Source: Deltaproteobacteria bacterium (lineage in GTDB: Bacteria; Desulfobacterota; Syntrophia; Syntrophales; UBA2210). Taken from it: a DNA stretch of 5,418 bases. The stretch's first letter is position 1, and the number at the start of each line of letters is the position of its first letter. Of the stretch, positions 5,411 to 5,418 are shown piece after piece. The translations under genes and the position numbers were made by a program. The stretch is from positions 1 to 5,418 of the forward strand of contig JAFGPZ010000034.1 of assembly GCA_016935935.1 (NCBI GenBank), in the 5' to 3' direction. The notes under the pieces are model-generated. The model had not been told where the DNA came from, searched no databases, and saw nothing but the letters and a program-made list of their open reading frames with translations.

Positions 5411-5418
5411 GTCTTGGG

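Overview
This window looks like chromosomal DNA of a deltaproteobacterium (Desulfobacterota or a close relative). The gene order cmk-rpsA-sppA, an S1 protein with an acidic N-terminal extension, and short paired-hairpin repeats between genes all fit that group. The assignment is an inference from gene order and protein style, with no database search behind it.

Layout. At the left edge, on the minus strand, is the first 338 codons of a secreted M48 zinc metalloprotease whose TPR tail runs off the window. A 165-bp divergent intergenic region follows, containing a long inverted repeat that overlaps the best promoter candidate for the rightward genes. The plus strand then carries cmk (cytidylate kinase), rpsA (ribosomal protein S1, six S1 domains) and sppA (membrane-anchored S49 signal peptide peptidase). 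rpsA has a promoter candidate of its own. Between rpsA and sppA is a 9-codon leader ORF with a near-perfect Shine-Dalgarno sequence. sppA itself has almost none, so its translation probably depends on the leader, and a hairpin can hide the leader's start region.

After sppA comes a 73-bp paired-hairpin repeat whose first hairpin is followed by five T's and may end the operon. A convergent minus-strand gene then encodes a roughly 93-residue protein: a cysteine-rich N-terminus joined to an RpoD-like sigma region 4.2 helix-turn-helix. It has a strong promoter with a consensus TTGACA. Upstream of it, at the right edge, is a second copy of the same repeat in the same orientation, so this gene sits between two repeat copies.

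Function. cmk and rpsA are housekeeping genes for pyrimidine nucleotide supply and mRNA loading onto ribosomes. sppA and the M48 protease both act in envelope protein quality control. The most unusual items are the leader-ORF/hairpin arrangement before sppA and the orphan Cys-rich sigma-region-4 protein. No phage, CRISPR, tRNA or rRNA gene is visible, and the window is otherwise ordinary core chromosome.
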